Of a DNA stretch of 64,000 nt, positions 8,005-16,941 are shown piece by piece (the first letter of the stretch is position 1; every line of letters starts with the position of its first letter). Under the pieces are notes generated by a model. That model was not told the DNA's origin and ran no database searches. It saw only the letters and a list, made by a program, of their open reading frames with translations. The translations under genes were made by a program, and so were the position numbers. Origin of the DNA: Sunxiuqinia sp963974515. GTDB taxonomy: Bacteria; Bacteroidota; Bacteroidia; Bacteroidales; Prolixibacteraceae. The stretch covers positions 77,659 through 141,658 of the forward strand of contig NZ_CAXBDD010000003.1 of assembly GCF_963974515.1 (NCBI RefSeq), written 5' to 3'.

Positions 8005-9243
8005 ATGAAAAAGAGTTTTACAACCCGGTCGCTTCATGTTCCTTTTTCGAAAATTGATGCCCACAGGGCGTTGGATATGCCTGTTTATGAATCGGTTGCA
8101 TATGATTTTGAAACGGCCGAAGATATGGTTGATAACTTCAGTGGCAGACTGCCTGCTCATGTTTATTCGCGGTCGAGCAATCCTACTGTCGAGTACTTCG
8201 AGCAAAAAATGAAAGCGCTCACCGGTGCTCACCAAGCCTTAGCCGTTGCTTCCGGAATGGCTGCCATTTCCAATACGATTTTAGCTATTTGTAAAAGTGG
8301 GGATAACATTATCTCCGGAAATCACTTGTTTGCCCATTCCTATGCTTTGCTTGACCACAGTTTACGTAATTATGGCCTTGAATCACGCTTTGTTGATACC
8401 ACCGATGCTGATGCGGTAGAGAAACTGGTAGATAAAAATACCAGGGCGATTTATTTTGAAACAGTGACAAATCCCCAACTGGAGATTGCCGATATTTCAA
8501 AATTGGCTGCGATAGCCAGAAAATACGATTTGGTTTTGATTGCCGACAGCACGGTTACACCACCCGTAATCTTCAATGGTCGTTTTCATGGCATTGATAT
8601 CGAAGTGATGTCAACGACCAAACATATTTCAGGGGGAGGGACTTCATTTGGTGGTGTCATTTTGGATCATGGGAGCTACAACTGGTCGCTTAATCCCAAC
8701 CTGAAATCCTTCAGCATAAAGTTTGAGAAAGATGCTTTTATTGCCCGTCTGCGTAAAAACTATTTTCGAAATACAGGCGGGGCTATGTCAGCTCATACAG
8801 CTCATTACCAGATCATGGGACTAGATATTCTTGAGCTTCGCTTCGAGCGTTCTTATGAAAACTGTCTAAAACTGGGCGAATTTCTGTCTCAGCATTCATT
8901 GGTAACAAACGTAACCTATCCCGGCTTAAAAGATTCGGCTGGATACGAGCTGGCAGTCACGCAGTTTGAAGGAAAACCGGGAACGATCCTAACCTTTGAA
9001 CTGGAGTCGGAAGCAGCCTGTTTCACGTTTATGAATCATTTGCGTACAATTCGGCGTGCCACCAACCTCAATGACAACAAATCGCTGATTATTCATCCTT
9101 GGTCAACCATTTATGCTGAATTTACAGAGGAAGAACGGCTGGCAATGAAAATCAGTCCAACGGCTGTCCGATTGTCAGTGGGGATTGAAGCGGCTGCAGA
9201 TTTGATTGAAGACATTGAATCTGCTCTGGGGGCGTTGGATTAG
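8005..9243 (+). CDS. PLP-dependent Cys/Met-metabolism enzyme (O-acetylhomoserine sulfhydrylase-like)
   Basis: 412-residue cytosolic trans-sulfuration-family enzyme. Signature elements: YSRSSNPT (54-61), the phosphate-binding SGMAAI (83-88), IADST with D181 for the pyridine nitrogen, and the Schiff-base lysine K206 in STTKHISGGG. The family covers MetY, MetB, MetC and MetZ. The overall spacing and the ASTVTPP-like segment are most like O-acetylhomoserine or O-succinylhomoserine sulfhydrylases, which make homocysteine from sulfide, but substrate choice cannot be fixed by eye. It stands alone, preceded by a 150-nt structured leader suggesting regulation. Confidence 0.85.
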   Translation: MKKSFTTRSLHVPFSKIDAHRALDMPVYESVAYDFETAEDMVDNFSGRLPAHVYSRSSNPTVEYFEQKMKALTGAHQALAVASGMAAISNTILAICKSGDNIISGNHLFAHSYALLDHSLRNYGLESRFVDTTDADAVEKLVDKNTRAIYFETVTNPQLEIADISKLAAIARKYDLVLIADSTVTPPVIFNGRFHGIDIEVMSTTKHISGGGTSFGGVILDHGSYNWSLNPNLKSFSIKFEKDAFIARLRKNYFRNTGGAMSAHTAHYQIMGLDILELRFERSYENCLKLGEFLSQHSLVTNVTYPGLKDSAGYELAVTQFEGKPGTILTFELESEAACFTFMNHLRTIRRATNLNDNKSLIIHPWSTIYAEFTEEERLAMKISPTAVRLSVGIEAAADLIEDIESALGALD

Positions 9244-9263
9244 GCGCATCAGCGTTGCAAGGA

Positions 9264-10883
9264 TTATTCCGATACTTCTTTTTTTCTTTCTTGTGCGTCG
9301 GGGAGGGTGAATATGAAACGTGATCCTGCACCTTTAGCCGATGAAACCTGAATTTTTCCTCCAAGCATTTCAATGTATGCTTTCGAAATGGAAAGTCCCA
9401 GTCCGGCTCCTTCGTAGGCCTTTGACACCGAAGTGTCGGCTTGGACAAAACGATCGAAAATAGCGTTCAGCTTTTTCGGCTCAATTCCAATTCCGGTATC
9501 ATTCACGAAAAATTCAAGGGTGCTACCATGGATTTCATATCCAAACTCTACCTTTCCGGTTTCGGTATATTTGATTGCATTGTTGATTAGATTGGTGAGT
9601 ACTGCCTGGACTTTTTCCTGGTCGCTCAGAATCACCGGATGGACGTTGGTAAAGGGCTTTTTGCACAAGAATTGAAGACCTTTTTGTTGAGCCATCGGCA
9701 GAAAGAAATTGAAAAGCTTATCCACTTCGATGTTAATATTTACCTTGGTTAAGTCGACTTTCATCTGCCCGGATTCAATCTTTGAGATGTCAATGATTTG
9801 ATTGATCAGGTTGAGCATACGTTCTCCGCTTTCTTCAATAATCCGAATATAACGTTGTTGCATTTTGTGATCCAGAAAAGGTTCTTTTAACAGACTTGCA
9901 AAGCCTAAAATTCCGTTCATTGGAGTTCGGATTTCGTGGCTAATATTGGCCAGAAAGGCTGATTTTAGGCGGTCACTTTCTTCTGCTTGTTCCTTCGCCT
10001 TGATTAATTCTTTTTCAGCTTTTTTTCGCTCATCAATGTCTCGTATTGAGCCTTCAAAGCCGACGTATTCATTATCGTTGCCGATGATCAGATGTGCATT
10101 GATAGAAACAAATTTCAGGGGGCCGCTTTTCGTCGTAAACCTGGCCTCAAAATCCCAAACCTCTCCATCTTTTTTAATCTGTTCGATCAAATGATTGAAA
10201 ATAGACGGATCTTCAAAAAGAATCGTCGCCCTGCAATTGATCAGTTCATTGATCGAATGGCCATTCATGCGGGATATAGATGGGCTGATTTCCATAAGCT
10301 TACCGGCTTTGTCAATCTGAAAAAATACATCCTGAATATTTTCAAAAATATTCCGGTACTTTTCCTCACTTCGCTTGAGCTCTTCTTCCGCCTTGATTTT
10401 TTGCTGTTTCAGGTGCGTTTCAAAAAGTGCCTGTTTAATAGCCGGGCATAAGCGCTGGAGGTTTTGTTTGAGGAGGTAATCAGTTGCTCCATATTTTAAC
10501 ATTTCAACGGCAATTTCCTCTCCTAATGTACCAGAAACGATAATAAAAGGTGTTTCGGGATAATGTTCGGAGCAAACCTGTAACGCTTCAATCCCATTGT
10601 ATCCAGGTAAATGATAATCGGCCAATATTACATCAAAATTGAACTGATTAAGCGCTTCCAAAAAGTGCTTTTCATTATCTACCCGTCTATAATCGATTTT
10701 CCATCCCTCTCTTTTGAGGGTCATCCGGATCAGATCGGAATCTTCCGGTGTGTCTTCAAGATGAAGCACGCTGATTTTTTCGATTTCAGTCGTGTCGCTG
10801 TATAATTGCCCTGACGAAATTTCTGATGCAGAACGAATCATTCGTCTAACAAATCCGCTATCACTTTCTTGCATATTATCCAT
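9264..10883 (-). CDS. hybrid sensor histidine kinase with N-terminal receiver
   Basis: 539-residue soluble signalling protein. Order: receiver domain (about 38-155; acidic pocket ED at 43-44, phospho-acceptor D89 in LADYHLPG), short coiled linker (155-175), PAS domain (about 175-285), then HisKA with SHEIRTP (phospho-His H316) and a HATPase core with NLINNAIKYT (431-440), DTGIGI (462-467), FDRFVQAD (476-483) and GAGLGLSIS (492-500). No membrane segment. The inverted order, receiver first, suggests it is itself controlled by an upstream kinase. No response regulator or target gene is adjacent, so it is an orphan. Confidence 0.9.
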   Translation of the reverse strand: MDNMQESDSGFVRRMIRSASEISSGQLYSDTTEIEKISVLHLEDTPEDSDLIRMTLKREGWKIDYRRVDNEKHFLEALNQFNFDVILADYHLPGYNGIEALQVCSEHYPETPFIIVSGTLGEEIAVEMLKYGATDYLLKQNLQRLCPAIKQALFETHLKQQKIKAEEELKRSEEKYRNIFENIQDVFFQIDKAGKLMEISPSISRMNGHSINELINCRATILFEDPSIFNHLIEQIKKDGEVWDFEARFTTKSGPLKFVSINAHLIIGNDNEYVGFEGSIRDIDERKKAEKELIKAKEQAEESDRLKSAFLANISHEIRTPMNGILGFASLLKEPFLDHKMQQRYIRIIEESGERMLNLINQIIDISKIESGQMKVDLTKVNINIEVDKLFNFFLPMAQQKGLQFLCKKPFTNVHPVILSDQEKVQAVLTNLINNAIKYTETGKVEFGYEIHGSTLEFFVNDTGIGIEPKKLNAIFDRFVQADTSVSKAYEGAGLGLSISKAYIEMLGGKIQVSSAKGAGSRFIFTLPDAQERKKEVSE

Positions 10884-11351
10884 TCATTGAAATTTGTGCA
10901 TTCTACTACCTTATCTACCACATGGCAAAAACAATTACGCCTATGCTGAATTTAATTAACAACAGGCGTTTTATTTTGTGCCCTTCGCTTAATATGGGCA
11001 CATCAAATTTCTTTAAACTCTCTCTTAGCTTTTCTCAAGCTGGCACAAATAGAATGGTTTTGACGACGTTCATTAAGTTGACTAGTCAAAAAAAAGTCTC
11101 GCAACCCGAAAGCACTGGCGGGGAATTACAAATCCCTGCTTTCCAAATATAAATAATTCAGAATACATTACGTCTAAAAGTGGGAGATTTTTGTTTAAAT
11201 AGCTTTCGGATAAGATATTACTTTTGCCGTTGAGTTGGCACTCGTTGAAGTATGGACAAATTCGAAATATGGAATCTTGAAATTTTTAGGATTGAAAAAT
11301 GATGTCAATGTCAACCAGGTCGTGAATCGCAGTGCTATAGAAGGAGCATCT

Positions 11352-11389
11352 CAAAAAAAAACGGGTTGCCATCGTCATGGCAACCCGTA
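11352..11389 (-). terminator. intrinsic terminator, minus strand, without a protein gene
   Basis: Perfect 12-bp stem (11362-11373 with 11378-11389) and a 4-nt loop. Read on the minus strand it is followed by nine consecutive T (plus-strand A-run ending at 11362). There is no comparable T-run on the plus strand. Confidence 0.85.
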
Positions 11390-11560
11390 ATTCATAATTT
11401 AGTTTAGTTAGACCAGAAAATAAATATTGGTTTAAAGAGAGAAAAGGTATTCTATAATTCTTTCATTTAAAAGTAGTTGTTTTCAAATGCTCTGCTAATA
11501 TAGCAACTATTTCATTTGAATATTAAAAAAACCTTAAAATTTCTTAATGAATAGGAAATA
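11352..11560 (-). ncRNA. candidate small RNA or mini-ORF transcript ending at the terminator
   Basis: The strong minus-strand terminator implies a transcript running from roughly 11500-11560 down to 11352. In that stretch the minus strand carries a 6-nt inverted pair TAGTTG/CAACTA (about 11474-11509) and only very short ORFs, e.g. a 4-codon ATG ORF. No promoter of full consensus is seen; TATATTAG near 11499 is the closest. Existence is inferred from the terminator alone; the 5' end is a guess. Confidence 0.3.
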
Positions 11561-11744
11561 CTGCAATTTGGTCATGATATAAATATTTGTTTATCAGACG
11601 TTAAAAAATGTAAATATGTTGTACAATACATTTGAAACTGTAACATATTTGATCGAAAATGTTTCAATATTCCAGAAATGTCATCGAAAAACTGTGAACT
11701 TGACAAGACAAAACGGTCTTTTATTCCTAATCATGAAGTTTTTT

Positions 11745-11752
11745 TATCTTTG
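11745..11752 (+). promoter_or_regulatory. -7 box for trhO-dus
   Basis: TATCTTTG, a full match to TAnnTTTG, 17 nt before the ATG at 11770. The region 20 nt upstream is T-rich (TTTTA) but lacks an exact TTTG. Confidence 0.55.
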
Positions 11753-11769
11753 CGAGCAAATTTCTGAAC

Positions 11770-12822
11770 ATGCAATTGTATAATCGATTCAACAAAGAAG
11801 AGCTGAAAGTGCGCTTGATGGCTGAGACATTCAAACGAAAAACCATTTCATTTTATCGTTATGTGTCGATTCAGGAACCTCTGGAATTTCGAAATCAACT
11901 GTACCACGACTGGAGCGCCTTGGGTTGCCTGGGGCGAATTTATGTTGCCCGCGAAGGTATCAACGCTCAAATGAGCGTCCCTGAACACCATTTGGAAACA
12001 TTTTTGGCTCAGCTGAACGAGGCACCCGAGTTGAAAGAGATACCAATTAAATATGCGATTGAAGATGATGGTAAATCATTTTACAAGTTGACGATCAAAG
12101 TACGCCCAAAGATTGTTGCGGACGGATTAGATGAAAACGTCTTCGACGCCAGCAATGTCGGAAAACACTTAACCGCGACGGAATTCCACGACCTAGTGGA
12201 TGATCCGGAATGCCTGCTAATAGATATGCGAAACCATTACGAAAGCGAAATTGGTCACTTTAGAGGAGCTATTTGCCCCGAAGCCGATACTTTTCGTGAA
12301 GAAATTGAGCTTGTCGTCAATGACCTGAAGGACCAGAAAAATCGAAAAATTTTGTTGTACTGCACTGGAGGCATTCGTTGCGAAAAAGCCAGTGCCTATC
12401 TGAGGCATCACGGGTTTAATGATGTCAACCAACTGCATGGCGGAATTATTGAATATGCCCGGCAAATTAAAAAGCTGAACCTGAACTCGAAGTTTGTTGG
12501 CAAAAACTTTGTTTTTGATGAGCGGCTGGGTGAAACCGTCAATGGAGAAGTGATTGCGCATTGTCACCAATGTGGGCGGAAGTCTGATACGCACACCAAC
12601 TGCGCCAACAATCTGTGCCACATCCTTTTTATCCAGTGTGAAGCATGTGCGAAGGAATTTGAAGGATGCTGTACAAACGAATGTAAAACGGTTTTACACG
12701 CCTCCGAAGAGGAACGCTTGTTGTATGTTCAAACTTTCAAGCGTAAATTTGGCAACCGAAAAAGCTTTCGGAAAAGCATCGATAATAAGTTAAATCTCGA
12801 TGGTCAGGCAGCAAAGGCATAG
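11770..12822 (+). CDS. trhO: tRNA U34 hydroxylase TrhO (rhodanese family, YceA-like)
   Basis: 350 residues, colinear with TrhO/YceA, which makes 5-hydroxyuridine at the wobble position of certain tRNAs in an O2-dependent reaction. It starts with the typical MQLYN...ELK; the N-terminal acylphosphatase-like domain has GRIYVAREGINAQMS (55-69), then a rhodanese domain with LLIDMRNHYESEIGHFRGA (149-167) and the active loop CTGGIRCEKA with catalytic C198. The C-terminal part has many Cys/His (C265, C268, C278, C283, C290, C293, C300, C301, C305) likely binding zinc. Two nt separate it from the dus gene, so the two tRNA-modification genes form an operon. Confidence 0.93.
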   Translation: MQLYNRFNKEELKVRLMAETFKRKTISFYRYVSIQEPLEFRNQLYHDWSALGCLGRIYVAREGINAQMSVPEHHLETFLAQLNEAPELKEIPIKYAIEDDGKSFYKLTIKVRPKIVADGLDENVFDASNVGKHLTATEFHDLVDDPECLLIDMRNHYESEIGHFRGAICPEADTFREEIELVVNDLKDQKNRKILLYCTGGIRCEKASAYLRHHGFNDVNQLHGGIIEYARQIKKLNLNSKFVGKNFVFDERLGETVNGEVIAHCHQCGRKSDTHTNCANNLCHILFIQCEACAKEFEGCCTNECKTVLHASEEERLLYVQTFKRKFGNRKSFRKSIDNKLNLDGQAAKA

Positions 12823-12824
12823 TA

Positions 12825-13832
12825 ATGAGTAATTTTTGGCAAGATATTAAACAACCGATCATGGCATTGGCACCGATGGAGGATGTGACGGATACTTCCT
12901 TTCGTGAGTTGGTAGCCAGCATTTCAGAAACCGGATGTTTGCATGTGTTATTTACCGAATTCACAGCGGTAGATGGTATGAACCACCCCAAAGGCAAGCT
13001 GCGGGTTGCGGAACGGCTTATTGTGAGTGAGACCGAACGGCAACTTCTGAAAGAAAAAGGGATTCGGCTGGTGGCACAGATTTGGGGAAACAAGCCGGAG
13101 GTGTTCCACAAGATTACCAAAGAAATTACCGAAGAGTATGCGTTTGACGGCATCGACATCAATATGGGTTGCCCGGTAAAAAATGTGGTAAAACAAGGAT
13201 CGTGTAGTGCCTTGATCGATCAGCCGGCCTTGGCGCAGGAAATTATTCAGGCCTCAAAGGAAGCCACGCATCTGCCAGTTTCGGTAAAAACCAGGACAGG
13301 TGTTAAGCAACACGATACGGAGCGGTGGATTAACCAACTGCTGGAAACCAGGCCGGCGGCCATTACTTTACACGGCCGCATTCAAAAACAGCAATCGGAG
13401 GGCGAAGCCAACTGGGGCGAAATCGCCAAAGCTGTTGGGTTGCGGGATGCGTCGGGCCTTAAAATTCCGATTCTGGGAAACGGTGATGTGCTATCTTATG
13501 GGCAGTCGGCTGACTATTCGCAGCAATATGGGGTGGATGGCATTATGATCGGACGAGGGATTTTTCACAATCCCTGGTTTTTCAATTCCATTCCCAAAAA
13601 TCCAGATAAAGCCGAGAAACTTGAGCAACTGGTTAGGCACACCCGACTCTTTGAGAAGAATTGGGGAGGCATTAAAAACTTCAATATTTTGAAACGCTTT
13701 TATAAAATCTACGCCAATGGATTTGAAGGTGCTGCCCATTTAAGAGCAGAGCTCATGAATGCCAACACATTCGACGATGTTTACCGGCTAATACAAATGC
13801 AAAATTACCCCGTCGATTTTTCCGAACGCTAG
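12825..13832 (+). CDS. tRNA-dihydrouridine synthase
   Basis: 335-residue FMN-dependent TIM-barrel enzyme reducing uridines in tRNA D-loops. Visible: APMEDVTD (16-23, FMN loop), NMGCPVKNVVKQGS (113-126, with the GCP cysteine C116 as catalytic acid), the KTRTGV segment (tRNA/FMN binding), LHGRIQKQQSEGEANW, and the phosphate-binding GNGDVLS and GRGIFHNPWF. This is the COG0042 Dus family; which U position is modified cannot be told. It is co-transcribed with trhO, and its stop is nested in a CTAG shared with the convergent NifX-like gene. Confidence 0.92.
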   Translation: MSNFWQDIKQPIMALAPMEDVTDTSFRELVASISETGCLHVLFTEFTAVDGMNHPKGKLRVAERLIVSETERQLLKEKGIRLVAQIWGNKPEVFHKITKEITEEYAFDGIDINMGCPVKNVVKQGSCSALIDQPALAQEIIQASKEATHLPVSVKTRTGVKQHDTERWINQLLETRPAAITLHGRIQKQQSEGEANWGEIAKAVGLRDASGLKIPILGNGDVLSYGQSADYSQQYGVDGIMIGRGIFHNPWFFNSIPKNPDKAEKLEQLVRHTRLFEKNWGGIKNFNILKRFYKIYANGFEGAAHLRAELMNANTFDDVYRLIQMQNYPVDFSER

Positions 13833-14188
13833 TGCGAACACGAATCGTGATCTCTGCAAACGGAATTATCAGGCTGGTAGTCCTTGTTCTTCCAACGTTC
13901 AATAGCGGCTTCAATTGATCCGCTAAAACCCGCTACAACCTCAATATTTACTGATTGTAGTTTGTTGATGGCTCCTTGTCCGATGCCGCCAGCCAACAAA
14001 ACCGATATTCCTTTGGCTGCCAGCTCCTGTGCCAGGTTGCTTTTGCATCCGCAATTTTCTGCTGCAGCCATTTTGTACCGTTTTGTAACTTGCAGTTGGT
14101 CATTCAATTCAACGACCGAAAAGTATTCGCAATGACCAAAATGTTCGTCAATTTGATCTGCTTTGGAGGGTATGGCAATTTTTTTCAT
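13829..14188 (-). CDS. NifX/NifB-type iron-molybdenum cofactor-binding domain protein
   Basis: 119-residue protein of the dinitrogenase iron-molybdenum cofactor-binding fold: starts with IAIPSK..QIDEHFGHCEYFSVVE, then VLLAGGIGQGAINKL and a Cys/His-rich tail (CRDHDSCSH). Small stand-alone versions are common outside nitrogen fixers and are thought to carry Fe-S or metal clusters. No nif gene is nearby. It is convergent with dus; the two TAG stops overlap within one CTAG. A TATATTTG promoter lies 47 nt upstream. Confidence 0.85.
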   Translation of the reverse strand: MKKIAIPSKADQIDEHFGHCEYFSVVELNDQLQVTKRYKMAAAENCGCKSNLAQELAAKGISVLLAGGIGQGAINKLQSVNIEVVAGFSGSIEAAIERWKNKDYQPDNSVCRDHDSCSH

Positions 14189-14234
14189 CTTTTTTTGATT
14201 TTATTTTTGTTTATTTTTGGTGCAATTTTCGATA

Positions 14235-14267
14235 CAAATATAAAGAACAAATGCTCTTAAAGGCAAG
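14235..14267 (-). promoter_or_regulatory. promoter for the NifX-like gene
   Basis: On the minus strand CTTG (14267-14264), 21 nt, then TATATTTG (14242-14235). Good fit to the Bacteroidota pattern; it overlaps the leader of the divergent PepSY gene. Confidence 0.55.
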
Positions 14268-14272
14268 TTTTA

Positions 14273-14827
14273 ATGAAAATCAGACGTCTGTTACGAATTT
14301 GGCATCGCGACCTGGGATACTTCATCACTGGTTTAGTGCTTATTTATGCGGTTTCAGGAATCGCACTTAACCATCGCAAAGATTGGAATCCGGATTACCG
14401 GGTGGTTTCCGAAACAATGCTGTTTGATGAGAGACCATGGAGAGCGTACAGTGCTGAAGAAATAAGGCAGGTGCTAAAGCTTTTCGATCACGGACCGGTT
14501 TATAAAAAGCATTTCAACAGCAATCAAAAAGTCGTAAAGATATTTATTGAAAATGGGATGATAATTTATGATCCGCTCAATGGAACCGCTGAAATGGAGC
14601 TGCTTGTCAGACGACCAGTTTTCTATCACATCAATAAATTACATATGGCAGCTACTTCCAAAGCTTGGATTTGGGTGTCTGACATTTTATCGGTCGTTTT
14701 GATCTTTGTGTCGGTATCCGGATTATTTCTGCTTGGTGGGAAAAATGGACTTTCCGGAAGGGGATGGTGGCTGACCTTGTTGGGTTTCATTGTTCCTCTG
14801 TTCTTTCTGATTTTTTACATATCTTGA
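14273..14827 (+). CDS. PepSY-associated transmembrane helix protein
   Basis: 184 residues. N-terminal RIWHRDLGYFITGLVLIYAVSGIALNHR (about 7-34) is the typical PepSY_TM first helix with its conserved His and Gly; a periplasmic middle part (35-125) resembles a PepSY domain; two C-terminal helices follow (about 133-155 and 163-183). Such proteins in Bacteroidota often relate to iron uptake or redox steps at the inner membrane. It precedes the OB-fold lipoprotein by 26 nt, suggesting an operon. Confidence 0.8.
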   Translation: MKIRRLLRIWHRDLGYFITGLVLIYAVSGIALNHRKDWNPDYRVVSETMLFDERPWRAYSAEEIRQVLKLFDHGPVYKKHFNSNQKVVKIFIENGMIIYDPLNGTAEMELLVRRPVFYHINKLHMAATSKAWIWVSDILSVVLIFVSVSGLFLLGGKNGLSGRGWWLTLLGFIVPLFFLIFYIS

Positions 14828-14853
14828 CCGTTAAAAACTAAAAATTGAGTTGT

Positions 14854-15411
14854 ATGAAAAAACTTAGCTTTATTCTATTTGGTTTATTGATTCTCGCAGC
14901 CTGCCAGTCATCGCGCCAAAATTCGGAAAGCTCAAATGAAGAACTTCTCACTTTTACAGTAGATGAAATTCAGCAACAAGGTGATGATTTTGTTGGAAAG
15001 GAAGTTGTTGTCACCGGAATGGTTTCGCATGTTTGCAAACATAGCGGCGCCCGTTGCTTTTTAATGGGAAGCCAGGAGGAGGCAACCATTCGCGTTGAAG
15101 CCGGCCACCAGATTGGCTCCTTCAACCAGGAGCAAATGGGGAGTGACTTAAAAGTGAAGGGCGTATTGCAGGAAATTCGGATTGATGATGCCTACGTAGC
15201 CGAGATGGCGGCTGAAATAGAAGATGAAGGCACCGTCAGCGACGCGGATCATGCCATGGGGCACGATGGAAACCATGAAGTTGATGGCGGAGATCATGAT
15301 CAGGATCAAGTGAATCAGCTTGCGAAAATGCGCCAGAAAATCGAGGCCAGCGAAAAAGGTTACTACTCTATTTTCTACCTCGATGGAATATCAAGCGAAG
15401 AAGTTGAATAA
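14854..15411 (+). CDS. OB-fold lipoprotein
   Basis: 185 residues from the ATG at 14854 (an in-frame TTG at 14845 is less likely). Signal peptide with lipobox LAAC at about 14-17 makes it a lipoprotein. The body (about 30-115) fits an OB-fold of the tRNA_anti-like type: GKEVVVTGMVSHVCKHSG, ATIRVEAG, LKVKGVLQEIRID. A His/Asp-rich stretch follows (about 130-155), possibly metal-binding. Probably co-transcribed with the PepSY gene. The precise role is unknown. Confidence 0.75.
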   Translation: MKKLSFILFGLLILAACQSSRQNSESSNEELLTFTVDEIQQQGDDFVGKEVVVTGMVSHVCKHSGARCFLMGSQEEATIRVEAGHQIGSFNQEQMGSDLKVKGVLQEIRIDDAYVAEMAAEIEDEGTVSDADHAMGHDGNHEVDGGDHDQDQVNQLAKMRQKIEASEKGYYSIFYLDGISSEEVE

Positions 15412-15450
15412 GTTGACAGAGCCCGTGTGCTTGGCAGCCTCTTTTTAATG

Positions 15451-15909
15451 TTATTTCGCTTCGCTTGCGGGTACGAATTTCAAAGAAACTGAATTTACAC
15501 AATGGCGGGTGTTTTTAGCCGTAAAACCTTCACCGGTAAAAACATGGCCCAAGTGTCCTCCGCAATTTGTGCAGGTAATTTCGGTCCGTCTTCCGTCGGC
15601 ATCGGTCGTTCGTTTAACGGCTCCTGCGATTTCATCATCAAAGCTGGGCCAGCCACAGCCCGAATCAAACTTATTGGCCGACTGGTACAAAGGGGCGTCG
15701 CATTGTTTACAAATATATGTGCCCGCTTCTTTGTGCTTGTCATATTTTCCGGAGAAAGCAGGTTCTGTGCCTTTATGGATGATGACATATTCTTCGAACT
15801 GATTTAACTGATTGTATTCCATGATTGTATTGTTTTTAAGATTCTGTGTACAGGCGGGTACGGACCAGTCCAGCAATAGGAGCAATATAAAATAACTGAA
15901 TTGTTTCAT
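15451..15909 (-). CDS. msrB: peptide-methionine (R)-S-oxide reductase MsrB, lipoprotein form
   Basis: 152 residues from the ATG at 15909 (an upstream in-frame ATG at 15996 precedes the signal sequence and is unlikely). It repairs oxidised methionine (R-sulfoxide). Zinc-site cysteines C67/C70 and C113/C116, FDSGCGWPSF (81-90) and the catalytic C137 in RHCVNSVSLKF are all present. The N-terminus is hydrophobic and ends in VPAC (lipobox-like, C20), so the enzyme is probably anchored in the periplasm, protecting exported proteins. Confidence 0.92.
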   Translation of the reverse strand: MKQFSYFILLLLLDWSVPACTQNLKNNTIMEYNQLNQFEEYVIIHKGTEPAFSGKYDKHKEAGTYICKQCDAPLYQSANKFDSGCGWPSFDDEIAGAVKRTTDADGRRTEITCTNCGGHLGHVFTGEGFTAKNTRHCVNSVSLKFVPASEAK

Positions 15910-16145
15910 CTTCACTCGTTGTTCCACCTGAAAGAAAAAGAATGTCACTGTTTTTTTATACAGACAGCCAGATGGATGATTTTGTTCGGCAATCATTACC
16001 CTCTGTTATTTTTGTCATATTTTGCGCTTTTGGTGTTCTGAGTTAAAAATGATTTGAAAAATATTGAATGGAGCTTTGGCTTTAACTGTCAAAAGTAAGG
16101 TATCTTGCGGCCGAAATCAGAAACAGAAAATAATTCCAATAATTT

Positions 16146-16832
16146 ATGGAAATACCCATAATCTACCAGGATGAATATCTTTTGGTTGTTGATAAGCCAG
16201 TTGATCTGCCGGTGCATAAAAACGATTTTATGCCTCACGATGCGCCGTACCTGACCAAATTGATTGGCGACGAGACCGGACAGTGGATCTACAATGTGCA
16301 CCGGCTCGACTCAAAAACATCCGGCCTGATTATTCTGGCTCGCTCATCGGAGGTGGCGCATCATCTAACGTTACAGTTTGAGCGAAAGGAAGTTGATAAG
16401 GAGTACTTGACTATTGTGTTGGGGGAAGTGCCCGATAAAGGCTTTTTTGACGGGAAGGTAGTCGTTAAGAAAAAAAGCAAGTTCAAAAAGGATGCCTTGA
16501 CACGCTTTCAGCGGGAGCGGCTGGTGCAAACCAATATTTCGTATAAAGAACACACCAATGTTTGCCTGAGTCTGGTTCGTGTAATGCCGGATACGGGACG
16601 TTGGCATCAAATCAGGCAGCACTTTGCCAAAAACCGACACGACATTGTTGGCGACTCGCACCATGGCGATTTCACCCTGAACAAGCTAATCAAAGCCGAA
16701 TGGGGATTTAGCCGGTTGATGTTGCACGCGTCGAAACTGGCCTTTACTCACCCGGTGTCGGGTGAAAAGCTAAGTTTTGAAGCTAAATTTCCAGATGAGT
16801 TTGAACGATTGCTTGAGGCTGTTCAAGCATAG
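16146..16832 (+). CDS. RluA-family pseudouridine synthase (TruC-like)
   Basis: 228-residue single-domain pseudouridine synthase. HRLDSKTSG carries the catalytic Asp (D55); GRWHQIRQHFA near 152-162 and RLMLHASKLAFTHP near 190 are standard RluA-family elements. There is no S4 domain. Short length and sequence resemble TruC (tRNA Psi65) and its Bacteroidota relatives, but the RNA target cannot be fixed. Confidence 0.88.
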   Translation: MEIPIIYQDEYLLVVDKPVDLPVHKNDFMPHDAPYLTKLIGDETGQWIYNVHRLDSKTSGLIILARSSEVAHHLTLQFERKEVDKEYLTIVLGEVPDKGFFDGKVVVKKKSKFKKDALTRFQRERLVQTNISYKEHTNVCLSLVRVMPDTGRWHQIRQHFAKNRHDIVGDSHHGDFTLNKLIKAEWGFSRLMLHASKLAFTHPVSGEKLSFEAKFPDEFERLLEAVQA

Positions 16833-16941
16833 TTATGAGGTAGTAGTCATTTTTGTTGTGGGCGAGTCGGTTCTTGAAGGTGCTATCGACAGGGATGAAC
16901 AGGTGGAATTTGAAACTGCAACTGAAGGGAGGCCAGACTCC

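Larger units (their letters stand above)
10884..11769. other. 886-nt gene-poor gap holding an orphan minus-strand terminator
   Basis: No convincing protein gene. It contains a strong intrinsic terminator facing the minus strand (11352-11389), AT-rich sequence beyond it (11400-11740) and a weak plus-strand TACTTTTG box (11219-11226). The next minus-strand gene starts at 10883 and the next plus-strand gene at 11770, so the terminator serves no visible gene; see the candidate small RNA. Confidence 0.6.

Noticed and set aside
10922..11152. 76-codon plus-strand ORF in the gap after the sensor kinase gene.
   Set aside because: No family, no promoter in front, composition unlike neighbouring genes.
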